Source: Lysobacteraceae bacterium (lineage in GTDB: Bacteria; Pseudomonadota; Gammaproteobacteria; Steroidobacterales; Steroidobacteraceae). Taken from it: a stretch of 8,061 nucleotides of DNA. Location of the stretch: the NCBI GenBank assembly GCA_012516015.1, contig JAAYXG010000187.1:1-8061 (forward strand). Reading direction: 5' to 3'. Position 1 is the first letter of the stretch; each line of letters opens with the position of its first letter. Shown one piece after another: positions 1-5,446 of the stretch. The notes beneath the pieces were generated by a model that saw only the letters and a program-made list of their open reading frames with translations, ran no database searches and had not been told where the DNA came from. A program made the translations under genes and the position numbers.

Positions 1-135
1 ATGCCGGTGAAGTCGGGCGCGACGACCCTGTACCGTGTGCGCATTGGACCTATGCCGGATCGAGCTGCGGCGGAGGAGACGCTGCGCCGGGTAAGGGCGA
101 AGGTTTCCGGCGCGGCCGTCGTGACGCATCCGTGA
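1..135 (+). CDS. dedD: SPOR-domain protein (DedD-like), C-terminal end only
   Basis: The first frame is open from the window edge to a TGA at 133-135 and gives 44 residues. They read as the second half of a SPOR domain: an LYRVRIGP strand, then an Ala/Glu/Arg-rich helix (AAAEETLRRVRAKV) and a short closing strand (AAVVTH). SPOR domains bind glycan strands lacking stem peptides at the division septum, and DedD is an inner-membrane division protein carrying one at its C-terminus. The gene just before cvpA-purF is typically dedD in gammaproteobacteria, which supports the name, but the membrane anchor lies outside the window. The ATG at position 1 falls inside the domain and is probably an internal methionine. 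Another SPOR protein is possible. Confidence 0.72.
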   Translation: MPVKSGATTLYRVRIGPMPDRAAAEETLRRVRAKVSGAAVVTHP

Positions 136-171
136 TGCGCTTCGCGAATGGGCTCGTCATGAGGCGTAAAG

Positions 172-201
172 TGGGCAGCCTGGAAGGCCGACTGATAGAA
201 T
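172..201 (+). promoter_or_regulatory. Possible sigma70-type promoter for cvpA-purF
   Basis: TGGGCA at 172-177 matches 4 of 6 bases of the -35 consensus. It lies 18 bases before TAGAAT at 196-201, which matches 5 of 6 bases of the -10 consensus and is preceded by TG at 193-194 (an extended -10). Transcription would start near 208 and leave a leader of about 65 bases before the cvpA ATG. The stretch 136-273 holds no gene and no other clear signal. This is an assignment by eye only. Confidence 0.35.
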
Positions 202-273
202 TCGCACGCTTTGGCCGATCGCTTGCGCGACGGCGGTGAATGTCGCGTCTCACAGGGTGATCAGCCTGCTCGT

Positions 274-795
274 ATGAATGGTGCCGACCTCCTGATTCTC
301 GGCGTGCTCGCAATCTCGGTGCTGCTGGGGCTCGCCCGCGGTTTCGTCCGCGAAGCAATTGGACTTCTCTCATGGCTCGGCGGTCTGTGGTTGGCATGGC
401 GCTACGCGCCGCTCCTGGAGCCGAGCTTGGGCGGAGCGGTCGGCGAGCCGCCGGTGAGCACGTGGACTGCACGCGTTTTGATCCTCCTTCTCGTTCTGCT
501 CGTCGGCTGGTTGGTTGCCGCCGTGCTGAGCCATCTTCTTCGTCATTCCGGCTTGAGCCTGCTCGTCGACAGAATTCTGGGAGCGACTTTCGGCGTCTTA
601 CGCGGAGTCGTCGTCATTGCCGTCTTCGTTCTGCTCGGACAATTCGTCCAATTGACGGACGTAGAGTGGTGGAAGGAATCACGTCTCTTGCCGTACGCGG
701 CGGAGCTCGCGGGCTGGATTCAGACTTTCGCGGAAACCGGCGTGCAAATGCTCGAAGAGCAGGCGCGTATCGGCGAGTCCTCGTTGAGGGGTTGA
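274..795 (+). CDS. cvpA: CvpA family inner-membrane protein
   Basis: The product has 173 residues and is an integral membrane protein. Four hydrophobic segments are visible at about residues 4-20, 27-46, 66-86 and 105-124, followed by a polar, amphipathic C-terminal tail. The start of the protein, with a near N-terminal Asp and the [13 protein letters not shown] stretch after the first segment, is the CvpA signature. CvpA is required for colicin V production in E. coli and has been tied to envelope stress and bile tolerance; its biochemical role is not settled. The ATG at 274 is chosen because the family begins at this point. The frame stays open to a TTG at 211, but that would add 21 polar residues foreign to the family. 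The best ribosome-binding match (AGGGTGA, 254-260) is rather distant. purF follows after 4 bases, the usual cvpA-purF pairing. Confidence 0.93.
   Translation: MNGADLLILGVLAISVLLGLARGFVREAIGLLSWLGGLWLAWRYAPLLEPSLGGAVGEPPVSTWTARVLILLLVLLVGWLVAAVLSHLLRHSGLSLLVDRILGATFGVLRGVVVIAVFVLLGQFVQLTDVEWWKESRLLPYAAELAGWIQTFAETGVQMLEEQARIGESSLRG
786..791 (+). promoter_or_regulatory. Ribosome binding site of purF inside the cvpA 3' end
   Basis: GAGGGG at 786-791 lies 8 bases before the purF ATG and within the last codons of cvpA. It fixes the purF start and suggests coupled translation of the two genes. Confidence 0.6.
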
Positions 796-799
796 GATA

Positions 800-2311
800 A
801 TGTGCGGTATCGTCGGAATCGTCGGTCATTCGCCCGCTAACCAGCAGATCTATGATGCGCTGACCGTCCTACAGCATCGCGGTCAGGACGCCGCCGGCAT
901 CATGACCTATCACGACGGCGAGCTCTTCTTGCGCAAGCAAACCGGGCTCGTTCGCGATGTCTTCCAGCAGCGCCACATGCTCGCGCTCAAGGGCAACATC
1001 GGTATCGGCCACGTACGGTATCCGACCGCGGGCTACGATACCTCCTCGGAAGCCCAACCCTTCTTCGTAAATTCTCCTTACGGCATCTGCCTCGGCCACA
1101 ACGGCAACCTGACGAACGCCAGTGAGCTCGCCGAGGTTCTCACGCGGGAAGACCTGCGGCATCTCAACACGAGCTCCGACTCCGAAGTGCTCTTGAACGT
1201 GCTCGCGAGCGAACTCTCGCGTACACGCACGCCCCGGGCGTCGGCTACGGACATCTTCAATGCGGTGACCGCACTTTATCGCCGCGTGCGCGGCGGATTC
1301 GCGGTCGTCTCGATGATCGTGGGGCACGGCTTGCTCGGGTTCCGCGATCCGCACGGCATCCGTCCGCTCGTGCTCGGAAAACGCGAATCGCCGCGCGGCC
1401 CCGAGTACATGCTGGCCTCCGAAAGCGTGGCGCTCGACATGCTCGGTTTCACGCGTGTGCGCGATGTCGGACCCGGCGAAGCGGTGTTCATCGACGAACA
1501 CGGTCGCTTCTATTCGCATCAATGCGCGCCCGTCACGAAGCACACGCCTTGCATTTTCGAATACGTGTACTTCGCGAGACCGGACTCGATCATCGATAAC
1601 ATCTCCGTGCACAAGGCACGCTTGCGCATGGGCGATTTGCTGGCCGAGAAGATCCGCCGCATTTGGCCCGATAACGACATCGATGTCGTGATCCCGATCC
1701 CGGATACGAGCCGCACCGCGGCCGTGCAAGTCTCGCAGCTCCTCGGCGTCAAGTACCGCGAAGGCTTCGTCAAGAACCGCTACATCGGCCGCACGTTCAT
1801 CATGCCTGGGCAGGAGCAACGCGCGAAGTCCGTGCGCTCGAAGCTCAACGTGATCGATCTCGAGTTCCGCGGCAAGAACGTCTTGCTGATCGACGATTCG
1901 ATCGTGCGCGGCACGACCTCCGCGCAAATCATCGATCTCGCGCGGGAAGCAGGCGCGCGCCGCGTGTACTTCGCTTCCGCGGCGCCGCCCGTGCGGTACC
2001 CGAACGTGTACGGAATCGACATGCCCGCGGCGTCCGAGCTCGTGGCGGCGGGCCGTACGGAAGAAGAAGTTGCGAAATTGATCGGTGCGGATCGGTTGAT
2101 CTATCAGGATCTCGACGATCTCGTGCGCGCTTGCTTGCACCACGATTCGCATATCCAAGCATTCGACACCTCGTGCTTCTCCGGCGAATACGTCACGGGA
2201 GACGTCACGCCCGCTTATCTAGCGCGCCTGCAGGAAGAGCGCTCCGATCAGGCGAAAGCTCGCCGGCGCCGCAGCGGCCAAGGTGCGGTGAAGGCCATCA
2301 GAGCGGTCTAG
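800..2311 (+). CDS. purF: Amidophosphoribosyltransferase (first step of purine synthesis)
   Basis: The 503-residue product is close to the roughly 505 residues of E. coli PurF. It converts PRPP and glutamine to 5-phosphoribosylamine, the committed step of de novo purine synthesis, in the cytoplasm. The N-terminal Ntn-glutaminase domain begins with Met-Cys2, the nucleophile exposed after Met removal. It is followed by [10 protein letters not shown] (24-33), Arg73 in HVRYPTAG and GHNGNLTN (99-106). The phosphoribosyltransferase domain carries the PRPP loop [11 protein letters not shown] with Asp365 and Asp366. A basic C-terminal tail (KARRRR) closes the protein. This type lacks the N-terminal propeptide found in the Bacillus class. 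cvpA is 4 bases upstream. The TAG stop at 2309-2311 lies exactly in the left edge of the inverted-repeat element at 2308-2683, and the reading frame is intact. Confidence 0.98.
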   Translation: MCGIVGIVGHSPANQQIYDALTVLQHRGQDAAGIMTYHDGELFLRKQTGLVRDVFQQRHMLALKGNIGIGHVRYPTAGYDTSSEAQPFFVNSPYGICLGHNGNLTNASELAEVLTREDLRHLNTSSDSEVLLNVLASELSRTRTPRASATDIFNAVTALYRRVRGGFAVVSMIVGHGLLGFRDPHGIRPLVLGKRESPRGPEYMLASESVALDMLGFTRVRDVGPGEAVFIDEHGRFYSHQCAPVTKHTPCIFEYVYFARPDSIIDNISVHKARLRMGDLLAEKIRRIWPDNDIDVVIPIPDTSRTAAVQVSQLLGVKYREGFVKNRYIGRTFIMPGQEQRAKSVRSKLNVIDLEFRGKNVLLIDDSIVRGTTSAQIIDLAREAGARRVYFASAAPPVRYPNVYGIDMPAASELVAAGRTEEEVAKLIGADRLIYQDLDDLVRACLHHDSHIQAFDTSCFSGEYVTGDVTPAYLARLQEERSDQAKARRRRSGQGAVKAIRAV

Positions 2312-2328
2312 CCCGCATTTCTCAAAGG
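2308..2328 (+). repeat. Left terminal inverted repeat
   Basis: This 21-base copy is perfectly inverse to 2663-2683 and starts with CTAG, whose last three bases are the purF stop codon. Pairing stops just outside (T2307 opposite C2684) and just inside (G2329 opposite T2662). Confidence 0.85.
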
Positions 2329-2330
2329 GC

Positions 2331-2412
2331 GGTTTGGCGCGCGAGGCAAGATGATGGCGAATAAGGCAAATCGAAGCTCATCGCCGAGTACGGCCTGTCA
2401 GGGCGCCAAACC
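2331..2412. repeat. Inverted repeat forming the first internal arm of the element
   Basis: GGTTTGGCGC at 2331-2340 is exactly inverse to GCGCCAAACC at 2403-2412, a 10-bp stem enclosing 62 bases. Within it, GGCGA (2356-2360) can pair with TCGCC (2381-2385). The arm begins two bases inside the left terminal repeat, so it would branch directly from the terminal stem if the strand folds. Confidence 0.6.
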
Positions 2413-2505
2413 TATCGCGGCCCTGGCGGCGCTTAAGCTCGCCTCGCTTGCTGTTACACGAAGTACGTCCGTGCACTTCGCCCTGCGGGCAGCCATTCGG
2501 CTGTG

Positions 2506-2529
2506 CAAAACGGCAGTCCTGCCGTTTTG
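2506..2529. terminator. Perfect hairpin with A/T-rich base, possible bidirectional terminator
   Basis: CAAAACGGCAG (2506-2516) and CTGCCGTTTTG (2519-2529) form an 11-bp stem around TC; the realistic loop is GTCC with 10 pairs. The AAAA and TTTT runs form the base of the stem on either strand, so transcripts in either direction would end a GC-rich hairpin in U's, followed on the plus strand by GTCTCTC. It lies between purF and the kinase gene and could attenuate readthrough. It may instead be one arm of a larger fold of the element. Terminator activity is inferred, not shown. Confidence 0.4.
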
Positions 2530-2536
2530 TCTCTCA

Positions 2537-2609
2537 AGCCATAGCGATGACCCACATGGATGTGGGAAATGCCGGTGTCGTAGGGAACGATCACCGGCCG
2601 GCTATGGCT
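2537..2609. other. Nested stems compatible with a three-way junction
   Basis: An outer 8-bp stem, AGCCATAG (2537-2544) with CTATGGCT (2602-2609), encloses two hairpins. The first pairs CCCACAT (2551-2557) with ATGTGGG (2560-2566). The second pairs GCCGGTG plus TCG (2571-2580) with CGA (2588-2590) and CACCGGC (2592-2598), with T2591 bulged. All three stems are perfect apart from that bulge. This is more ordered than scattered palindromes and suggests selection for a fold in RNA or single-stranded DNA. No known RNA family is recognised. Confidence 0.5.
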
Positions 2610-2662
2610 TTCCGTCCAGCGCGGCGCGAACCAAGCTTAATAGCGCGCCAGCGTCCGCGATT

Positions 2663-2683
2663 CCTTTGAGAAATGCGGGCTAG
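2663..2683 (-). repeat. Right terminal inverted repeat
   Basis: This is the perfect inverse of 2308-2328, ending in CTAG at 2680-2683. The kinase start codon is 24 bases further on. Confidence 0.85.
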
Positions 2684-2707
2684 CTCGCGCGAGATGCGCG
2701 GGGCTGC

Positions 2708-3982
2708 ATGGCGATGGACACTGTGAATGCGCCTGTCGGCGATGCCGAGCCCGCGCCGCGCTTTCTGATCGTGACCGATCAGACGAGCTTCGCGCGCGCC
2801 CTCGAGCAGCATGTCTCGATCGTCTGGCCTGAGGCCGAGTGCCGCATTCATGCGCCGCTTCAGTCCGGGCGATTCCACGCGGCGTTCACGGCCGTCGCCT
2901 ACGATGCCGTGCTTCTCGACGACAAGGTCGAGCGCGGGCTCGGGATCGAATGGCTGGACGATCTTCAGCATCGCGCACAGTTCCCGCCGGTTGTCTACTT
3001 CGCAGCCGGCGACGTGCCCGTGCGAGCTGCACAAGCGCTCGCGAGCGGCGCGATCGAGTGCATCGCGCGCGAGCGCATCGACCACGCCAAGCTCGCAAGC
3101 GCATTGCGCGATGGTGTGCGACGTCGTCGCCAAGGGTCGGGCGCAGGCGCGCGGCGAGAGTCGCAATCGCGCTTCGGACCGATCACGATTCCGGGCTATC
3201 GGTTCGTGAGCGAGCTCGCGGTCGGCGGTACCTCCATGGTGTATCTCGCCGAGAGCGAACGGGCCGGCGAGATGGTCGTCCTCAAAGTGCTCAAAGATCG
3301 CAGCGAGAAGAGCGAGGAGCACTTGCAGCTCGTGCGATTCCGTCAGGAATACGAGCTGATCTCGAAGATTCGTCATCCGAATGTCGTGCGCATACTCGAT
3401 CTCGGGCTGACGGACGAGTACGCGTACATCGCGATGGAGTACTTCCCGAAGGGCGATCTGCGAGCGCACATCGCGAGCGGAATTCCGCCCGATCGGGCAT
3501 TGAGCTATCTCGCCCAGATGGCGAGCGCGCTCGAAGTCGTGCACGCGGTCGGTGTGCTTCACCGCGATTTGAAGCCCGGCAACGTGATGATGCGCGCGGA
3601 CGGCTCGCTTGCGCTCATCGATTTCGGTTTGGCCAAGCATTTCGAAAAGGCCGCGGACATCACGGCAACGGGCGAGATCTTCGGTACGCCCTACTACATG
3701 AGCCCCGAACAGGGCCATGGTCACGAGCTCGACGAGCGCAGCGATCTTTACAGTCTCGGCGTGATCTTTTATGAAATGCTGACCGGCAAGAAGCCCTTCG
3801 TCGCTCCGGCTCCCATGACCGTGATCTACATGCACGCGAATTCGCCGCGCCCGCGGCTCGATGCGGATCTGCGGAGATTGCAGCCCTTGCTCGATGGTCT
3901 GATCGCCAAGACGCCGAGCGAGCGCTTTGCTTCCGCAACGGCGCTGCTGGCGGGCATCGAAGCGCTACTGGAGAAGACATGA
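2708..3982 (+). CDS. Receiver-like domain fused to a cytoplasmic Ser/Thr protein kinase
   Basis: The 424-residue product has two domains and no membrane segment. Residues 18-138 follow the receiver (response-regulator) fold pattern: RFLIVTD, then AYDAVLLDD with a possible phospho-acceptor Asp71, then PPVVYFAAG and GAIECIARERI. It is degenerate: one Asp of the acidic pair is Thr23, the switch Thr/Ser is Ala, and the conserved Lys is Arg121. After a basic, Gly/Ser-rich linker (139-160) comes a complete Hanks-type kinase: glycine loop 170-182, Lys193, helix-C Glu214, HRDLKPGN with Asp287 and Asn292, DFG at 305-307, GTPYYMSPE at 326-334 and DLYSLGV at 346-352. The catalytic residues are all present, so it is probably active; its substrate is unknown. 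A GGGG at 2700-2703 fits either the ATG at 2708 or the one at 2714 (Met3). The stop overlaps miaE by ATGA. The element at 2308-2683 lies just upstream. Confidence 0.9.
   Translation: MAMDTVNAPVGDAEPAPRFLIVTDQTSFARALEQHVSIVWPEAECRIHAPLQSGRFHAAFTAVAYDAVLLDDKVERGLGIEWLDDLQHRAQFPPVVYFAAGDVPVRAAQALASGAIECIARERIDHAKLASALRDGVRRRRQGSGAGARRESQSRFGPITIPGYRFVSELAVGGTSMVYLAESERAGEMVVLKVLKDRSEKSEEHLQLVRFRQEYELISKIRHPNVVRILDLGLTDEYAYIAMEYFPKGDLRAHIASGIPPDRALSYLAQMASALEVVHAVGVLHRDLKPGNVMMRADGSLALIDFGLAKHFEKAADITATGEIFGTPYYMSPEQGHGHELDERSDLYSLGVIFYEMLTGKKPFVAPAPMTVIYMHANSPRPRLDADLRRLQPLLDGLIAKTPSERFASATALLAGIEALLEKT
3970..3973 (+). promoter_or_regulatory. Ribosome binding site of miaE inside the kinase 3' end
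   Basis: GGAG at 3970-3973 lies 5 bases before the miaE ATG, within the last codons of the kinase gene. Together with the ATGA start/stop overlap at 3979-3982 it indicates that miaE is translated in step with the kinase. Confidence 0.6.
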
Positions 3983-4593
3983 ACGCGCGCGCCGTAGAGC
4001 GGCATGTGCCCTCGCCGCTGCGGGTGCCGACCGATGCCAAGTGGTTCGACGTCGCGTGCGAGCGCTGGCAGGAGCTGCTTCTCGATCATGCGAATTGCGA
4101 GAAGAAGGCGGCCTCGACCGCCCTCAGCCTCATCTTCGCGTACGCGGAGGATCTCGATCTCACGAATCGCCTGTCGCGCCTTGCGCGCGAAGAGTTGCGC
4201 CACTTCGAGCAGGTGCAAAAGCACATGGCCGATGCCGGCGTCGCGTTTCGACGCCTGACGCCCGCGCGTTACGCCGAAGGACTGCGACGTGCCGTTCGCC
4301 GCAGCGAGCCGGGGCGCCAACTGGATTTGCTCCTATGCGGTGCTTTGATCGAAGCGCGCTCGTACGAGCGCTTCGTCGGGCTCGTGCCGAAGCTGCATGA
4401 GCCGCTCGCATCGTTCTATCGCAGTCTCGCGGAATCGGAAGCGCGGCACCAATCGCTTTATCTATGGCTCGCCGAGACGCGAGCGGATGCCGCTGACATG
4501 CAAGCCCGTCTCGCCGTCCTGTCGGAGATCGAAGCCGATCTCGCGACGTCGCCGGATAGACAGTTCCGGTTTCATTCCGGTACGCCTGTGTGA
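3979..4593 (+). CDS. miaE: tRNA-(ms2io6A)-hydroxylase MiaE
   Basis: The 204-residue protein is a ferritin-like di-iron monooxygenase. MiaE hydroxylates the isopentenyl group of 2-methylthio-N6-isopentenyladenosine at position 37 of tRNAs that read codons starting with U, after MiaA and MiaB have acted. The six iron ligands are recognisable in the expected order: Glu41 (NCEKKAA), Glu72 and His75 (EELRHFEQ), Glu125 (LIEARSYERF), Glu154 and His157 (ESEARHQSLYLW). The length suits the short pseudomonad-type MiaE. The ATG overlaps the stop of the kinase gene. The last 132 bases are also antisense-overlapped by the end of lpxH. An unusual feature is pairing with a kinase gene; miaA and miaB are not in the window. 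Confidence 0.93.
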   Translation: MNARAVERHVPSPLRVPTDAKWFDVACERWQELLLDHANCEKKAASTALSLIFAYAEDLDLTNRLSRLAREELRHFEQVQKHMADAGVAFRRLTPARYAEGLRRAVRRSEPGRQLDLLLCGALIEARSYERFVGLVPKLHEPLASFYRSLAESEARHQSLYLWLAETRADAADMQARLAVLSEIEADLATSPDRQFRFHSGTPV

Positions 4594-5328
4594 GGGCGCT
4601 CGCGGTAGCGCATCGAGCGCATAGCCGCGCTCGTCCCACCTAAGAACGCTGCCTTGCTCGTACCAATCGCCGAGGACGATGCGCGTGGCCGTCTTGCCGT
4701 CCAAGGGCACTTCGTGGATCGCGGGACGGTGTGTGTGGCCGTGCACGATGCAATCCACGCCGTAGCGAGAGAACGTCGCGACCACTTCTGCGGCATTGAC
4801 GTCCATGATCTCGGGCGCGGCGCGGTCCATGGATTCGATGTGCGCCTTGCTGCCCGCGCGCATGCGTGCCGCAAGCTTCTGTCGCTGCCGTAAGCTCAGG
4901 CGACGCATCGTGAACTGCACGAGCGGATTGCGCACGATGCGCCGCAGTCGTTGATACGCGGCATCGTCCGTGCACAGCGAGTCGCCGTGCAAGAGCAACA
5001 CGCGGCGTCCGTACAGATTGACGACCGTGCCGTCCTCGAGCAGCCGCACGCCGGTTTCTTCGCAGAAGCGTTTGCCGATCAGAAAATCGCGATTGCCATG
5101 TATCAGATAGCACGGCACGCCGGTGGACGTCAGGTCGCGCAGGGCTCGAATCGCGCGGCGTTTGTCGGGATCGGGATCGTCGTCTCCGATCCACGCTTCG
5201 AACAGGTCCCCGAGGATGTAGAGCGCCTTCGCGTGCTTCGCCTCTTCGACTAGAAAGCGCAGGAACTGATCCGTGATCTGCGGATGCGCTCCGTCGAGAT
5301 GGAGGTCGGAGATGAAAAGGGTGCTCAC
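4462..5328 (-). CDS. lpxH: UDP-2,3-diacylglucosamine diphosphatase LpxH, with extended C-terminus
   Basis: The enzyme hydrolyses UDP-2,3-diacylglucosamine to lipid X and UMP at the inner face of the inner membrane, the fourth step of lipid A synthesis. The calcineurin-like metallophosphatase motifs are all present: Asp8 and His10 (ISDLHLD), Asp41 (LGDLFEAW), Asn79 (HGNRDF), His114 (LHGDSLCTDD), and His196 and His198 (VHGHTHRP). Family members are about 240 residues; this one has 288. The extra 43 or so residues (about 246-288) are Arg- and Glu-rich and are encoded antisense to the end of miaE, so they look like read-through into the neighbour rather than a domain. The start is GTG at 5328, fixed by the conserved N-terminus MSTLFISDLH. 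No Shine-Dalgarno sequence is visible, and the upstream gap is filled by a G/C-rich inverted repeat. A cyclophilin gene precedes it on the same strand. Confidence 0.95.
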   Translation of the reverse strand: MSTLFISDLHLDGAHPQITDQFLRFLVEEAKHAKALYILGDLFEAWIGDDDPDPDKRRAIRALRDLTSTGVPCYLIHGNRDFLIGKRFCEETGVRLLEDGTVVNLYGRRVLLLHGDSLCTDDAAYQRLRRIVRNPLVQFTMRRLSLRQRQKLAARMRAGSKAHIESMDRAAPEIMDVNAAEVVATFSRYGVDCIVHGHTHRPAIHEVPLDGKTATRIVLGDWYEQGSVLRWDERGYALDALPRAPSHRRTGMKPELSIRRRREIGFDLRQDGETGLHVSGIRSRLGEP

Positions 5329-5341
5329 GGCAGTAGGGCGT

Positions 5342-5444
5342 GGGGCTCGGGGCGTGGGGCCTGGGTAAGAAGGAAGTGGCTCGGCGCTGTCGGTTCAGCG
5401 ATCTGGTGCTCTGGCCCAAGCCCCAGGCCCCATGCCCCGAGCCC
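5342..5444. repeat. Inverted pair of G-rich heptad arrays (G-quadruplex motifs) between ppi and lpxH
   Basis: The plus strand at 5342-5365 has four G-runs (5342-5345, 5349-5352, 5356-5359, 5363-5365) separated by 3-base loops CTC, CGT and CCT. The minus strand at 5444-5421 has the same arrangement with loops CTC, CAT and CCT. The arms 5343-5365 and 5422-5444 are inverse over 23 bases with one mismatch (5354/5433). Each arm fits the canonical quadruplex pattern, and together they can form a long hairpin around a 56-base spacer. In the ppi-lpxH transcript the G arm starts two bases after the cyclophilin stop, and the C arm ends 13 bases before the lpxH start. Apart from this array the gap 5329-5446 holds only a small 5-bp hairpin (5385-5400). 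Function is inferred. Confidence 0.7.
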
Positions 5445-5446
5445 TT

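Larger units (their letters stand above)
2308..2683. mobile_element. MITE-like non-autonomous element at the purF stop codon
   Basis: The two ends are perfect 21-base inverted copies of each other (2308-2328 and 2663-2683), both terminating in CTAG. Because CTAG is itself a palindrome, two readings fit. In one, a 368-bp element with 17-bp repeats (CCCGCATTTCTCAAAGG at the left) is flanked by a 4-bp CTAG duplication. In the other, a 370-bp element sits between TA duplications in a CTAG target, as is known for IS630. YTAR-type duplications are also known for IS5-group elements, so the family cannot be decided. There is no transposase; the two short open frames inside have no recognisable domain. 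The target would have been ...GGT-CTAG-CTCG..., so either reading keeps the purF TAG stop. The interior is dense in self-complementary stretches, listed separately. Copies elsewhere in the genome could not be checked. Confidence 0.72.

Noticed and set aside
211..273. Longer start for CvpA at TTG 211
   Set aside because: The 21 added residues are charged and unlike the family, which starts at the membrane segment; ATG 274 fits better.
869..2158. 429-codon open frame on the minus strand opposite purF
   Set aside because: It is the antisense shadow of a conserved, GC-rich gene. Its translation is His/Arg/Asp/Val-rich with no domain, and purF on the other strand is certain.
2351..2683. Short open frames inside the inverted-repeat element (2351-2683 and 2448-2669)
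   Set aside because: They are low-complexity translations of paired stems, end in or near the terminal repeat, have no good ribosome site and show no transposase motif. Annotated copies of such frames would probably be spurious proteins.
2591..3835. 414-codon open frame on the minus strand opposite the kinase gene
   Set aside because: It mirrors the codon bias of the kinase gene, runs out through the right terminal repeat of the element and shows no family motif.
4594..4640. Terminator between the convergent miaE and lpxH genes
   Set aside because: The genes overlap, and no hairpin followed by a T-run was seen beyond either stop.
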